A DNA stretch of 64,000 bases, taken from contig JACKDN010000032.1 of assembly GCA_020633465.1 (NCBI GenBank), positions 22,099-86,098 of the forward strand, read 5' to 3'. Every line of letters begins with the position of its first letter. Position 1 is the first letter of the stretch. The position numbers were made by a program, and so were the translations under genes. Below the pieces are notes generated by a model, which was not told where the DNA came from, did no database searches, and worked only from the letters and a program-made list of their open reading frames with translations. This document shows, in pieces, positions 62,091 to 64,000 of this stretch. The DNA comes from Myxococcales bacterium (lineage in GTDB: Bacteria > Myxococcota_A > Bradymonadia > UBA7976 > UBA1532).

Positions 62091-63461
62091 TCAGGCCGCC
62101 GCCTCGATGACCCCCGGCGGCGGGGAGCCGCCCCGGCGCGGCGCGCCGACCACCGCGCGCACGTACCCCTCGATGACCTCCGGCTTCGCCGGATCGAGCT
62201 CGTAGCGCACCTTCACCCAGCGCTTCTTCAGCGGCGGCAGCAGACGCTGCAGGTCGATCATCGTACCGTCGACGACCACGTCGCCCGGCGCGTCGCGCAG
62301 CGTCGCGAACAGATCGGCCACGTCGGCGGGCGACTCGCCGAGCGCGGGCACCACCCGCTGCAGCCGCGGGTGCGCCTCGAGGGCCGCCTTCACCCGGCCG
62401 ACCGCGACCGGCCGCGGATCGACGAGCGTTCGCGCGCCGCCCAGCCGCGCCGCGAAGTAGGCCGCGCCGTAGGACAGCCCGCCCGCGGTCACCGAGTGGC
62501 CGTCCTCGACCACCACGACGTCGGCGTCGCGCAGGGCCTCGAGGCCGTCGGTGTCGATGCGCGACGCGCAGCGCACCACGCGCGCCCCGGGGTTCTCGCG
62601 GTGCACGTTGGCCTCGACCCGCTCCACCGCGTGCGGATCGGCGGTGTCGGCCTTGTTGATCAGCACGAGGTCGGCCAGGCGCAGGTTCGCGTGGCCGCCG
62701 GCGTAGCAGGTCTCGTCGCCGGGCCGGTGCGGATCGGCCACGACGATGTGCAGATCCGGCCGCAGGTAGGGCGTGTCGTCGTCGTCGCCCTCCCACAGGA
62801 CGACGTCGGCCTCCGCCTCGGCGCAGGCCAGCACGGCGGCCACGTCGAGGCCGGTGAACACCTTGCCGCCCAGCGCCAGGTGCGGCTCGATCTCGGCGCG
62901 CTCCTCCAACCCGGCGCCGTGCAGCGTCAGATCCTCGCGCGTGGCGAAGCGCTGACAGGCCGCCCAGGCGCCGGGCCCGCCGGGCATGGGGTGCCGCGCC
63001 ACGGCGACGCGCTTGCCCAGCCGCCGCACGAGCCGCGCGAGGTAGCGGGCCGCCGGCGACTTGCCGGCGCCGGTGCGCACGGCGCTGACGGCGATGACCG
63101 GCCGGTGGGCCTCGAGCATCGCTGCGCTGGGGGGCGCGACGCGCAGGTGCGCGCCGGCCAGCAGCACCCGGTCGCTCCGCTCGATCAGCTGGGCATAGGT
63201 GGCGTCGGTGGACGTCAGCCACACCTCGTCGATGTGCAGCCGCCGCACCAGCTCGGTCAGATCGCCCTCGGGCAGCAGCGGGACGCCGTGCGGATAGCGC
63301 GGGCCGGCGAGGGCCGCCGGGTAGATCCGATCGGTCGTCGCGAGGCGATCGCCGACGACGAAGCCGAGCACCTCGACGTGGGCGTCGCCCCGCAGCAGCA
63401 CGTTGAAGAGGTGGGTCGACCGGCCTCGCGCGCCCCAGAGCAGCACTCGACGGACGTTCAT
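62091..63461 (-). CDS. cyclic 2,3-diphosphoglycerate synthetase homologue
   Basis: This protein has 456 residues from the ATG at 63461, chosen for its GGGAGG site and a family-typical N-terminus (NVRRVLLWGARGRSTHLFNV). A Rossmann-like N-terminal domain of about 125 residues precedes a P-loop domain (VIAVSAVRTGAGKSPAARYL, GAGKS). Asp/Glu-rich switch regions (DVVLWEGDDDDTPYLRPDLH) and a GTPase-like LADLVLINKADTADP follow. The archaeal enzyme makes the osmolyte and thermoprotectant cyclic 2,3-diphosphoglycerate from 2,3-diphosphoglycerate and ATP. Bacterial homologues exist but their products are mostly untested. A P-loop metal-insertion-like or other phosphate-activating role is also possible. 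It converges with the Fe-S gene with 7 bp between. Confidence 0.85.
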   Translation of the reverse strand: MNVRRVLLWGARGRSTHLFNVLLRGDAHVEVLGFVVGDRLATTDRIYPAALAGPRYPHGVPLLPEGDLTELVRRLHIDEVWLTSTDATYAQLIERSDRVLLAGAHLRVAPPSAAMLEAHRPVIAVSAVRTGAGKSPAARYLARLVRRLGKRVAVARHPMPGGPGAWAACQRFATREDLTLHGAGLEERAEIEPHLALGGKVFTGLDVAAVLACAEAEADVVLWEGDDDDTPYLRPDLHIVVADPHRPGDETCYAGGHANLRLADLVLINKADTADPHAVERVEANVHRENPGARVVRCASRIDTDGLEALRDADVVVVEDGHSVTAGGLSYGAAYFAARLGGARTLVDPRPVAVGRVKAALEAHPRLQRVVPALGESPADVADLFATLRDAPGDVVVDGTMIDLQRLLPPLKKRWVKVRYELDPAKPEVIEGYVRAVVGAPRRGGSPPPGVIEAAA

Positions 63462-63637
63462 GGCGACCTCCCGGGGCGCGTTGTCGGGGCGTCCGCGCCG
63501 CGGCTCGTCACAGGGCTGTGACGGCGGCGGGCGCGGTCGCCGGGGCCGCGGCCCCTGCCCGACCCGGCTCGCAGCATTCGTGCCGCCGCCCACGCGGCCG
63601 CGCGGTGTATCCTCGGGGCCCACGGGAGGGGAACGCC

Positions 63638-64000
63638 ATGCTGGCAGTGATCGTGAGCCCGCCGGACGGCGAGCCGGCGCGCCTGACCTTCGAGCAGGCC
63701 GAGGTGACCATCGGGCGCAACGAGCGCTGCGACGTCCTGGTGCAGGGCGACGTCGCCGAGACGCACGCGCGGCTGGTGACGGCCGGGCCGATGGTGATGG
63801 TGCTGGACGTCAGCCTGACCACCGGCGTCTTCGTCAACGGGGCGCGCATCGAGGGCCCCCAGCGGCTGACACCGTCGGACGTCGTGCGCGTCGGCGACAC
63901 CGAGCTGCGGGTGCAGGTCGAGGACGAGGGGCTGGCCACCACGCGCGCGCCCGTCGCCTCGACGCAGCGCGCCGCGGTGTCCTCGGCGCCGTCGATCCCC
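63638..64000 (+). CDS. FHA-domain protein, C-terminus off the right edge
   Basis: The ATG at 63638 is preceded by GGGAGGGG, and 121 codons are visible before the window ends. An FHA domain covers about residues 5-95: EVTIGRNERCDVLVQGD, the SxxH-equivalent ETHARLV, and the loop NGARIEGPQRL. It would bind phosphothreonine peptides of Ser/Thr kinase substrates. After residue 100 a Thr/Ala/Ser-rich linker begins (TTRAPVASTQRAAVSSAPS) and the partner domain is not visible. In this phylum such proteins usually continue into a transmembrane helix, a kinase or a secretion component, but none of these can be claimed here. Confidence 0.88.
   Translation, partial: MLAVIVSPPDGEPARLTFEQAEVTIGRNERCDVLVQGDVAETHARLVTAGPMVMVLDVSLTTGVFVNGARIEGPQRLTPSDVVRVGDTELRVQVEDEGLATTRAPVASTQRAAVSSAPSIP

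Overview
The window is very GC-rich (by eye around 70% or more) and almost fully coding. Several traits point to a Myxococcota (deltaproteobacterial-type) chromosome. These are FHA-containing sigma-54 activators, many lipoproteins with Asp/Pro/Ala-rich linkers, a giant thrombospondin type 3 repeat protein with a MYXO-CTERM-like tail, a MopE-like metal-binding lipoprotein, and a paired DUF1552/DUF1592 operon. This is an inference from family content; no rRNA or other taxonomic marker is present. I see no tRNA, rRNA, CRISPR array, insertion sequence or prophage.

Layout. 1-1623 (-): a lipoprotein and an M23 peptidase that runs off the left edge. 1675-1862: a duplicated 76-bp intergenic element. 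1973-7613 (+): a tripartite RND efflux pump in the order OMF, MFP, permease. 7669-9833 (+): a membrane methyltransferase-like protein split in two. 9847-12294 (-): a calcium-binding-repeat protein, a polytopic membrane protein and a YceI protein. 12427 (+): queF. 12790-17318 (-): the thrombospondin type 3 giant and a coupled lipoprotein. 17460-24405 (-): a beta-propeller/coiled-coil protein with disturbed reading frames, a small lipoprotein and two HEAT-like proteins. 24624 (+): a coiled-coil/Pro-rich protein. 25431-28447 (-): DUF1552 and DUF1592. 28501-31045 (-): the two transsulfuration enzymes. 31165-35916 (+): a small protein, a coiled-coil protein, a frame-disturbed lipoprotein and asd. 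35951-36196: a tandem-repeat island. 36213-38042 (-): an ABC exporter. 38231-41190: small envelope proteins plus an SrkA-like kinase and an ArsC/Spx-like protein. 41216-46075 (+): a c-type-heme lipoprotein, a dienoyl-CoA-reductase-like SDR and an unknown two-gene cassette. 46086-49496 (-): an FHA-GAF-sigma-54 activator and outer-membrane or periplasmic proteins. 49605-59331 (+): an SDR, a membrane sulfatase-fold enzyme, an L,D-transpeptidase, a PEGA protein, recN and the MopE-like lipoprotein. 59442-62083 (+): a FAD oxidoreductase with a membrane Fe-S protein. 62091-63461 (-): a cyclic 2,3-diphosphoglycerate synthetase homologue. 63638 to the right edge (+): an FHA protein.

How the genes work together. 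Most units serve the cell envelope: efflux, lipoproteins, peptidoglycan hydrolysis and crosslinking, and surface display. A smaller share is amino-acid metabolism (reverse transsulfuration, aspartate semialdehyde), tRNA modification (QueF) and membrane electron transfer. Operons are tight, with many 4-nt ATGA/GTGA/TTGA stop-start overlaps. Several transcription-unit heads have a -10 hexamer only 6-9 nt before the start codon and no Shine-Dalgarno sequence, which suggests leaderless mRNAs. A separate theme is reading-frame inconsistency in G/C homopolymers and low-complexity linkers (around 18.0-18.35, 19.2-19.4, 25.1-25.3 and 32.88-33.55 kb). It looks more like sequencing indels than gene decay, but the sequence alone cannot settle this.
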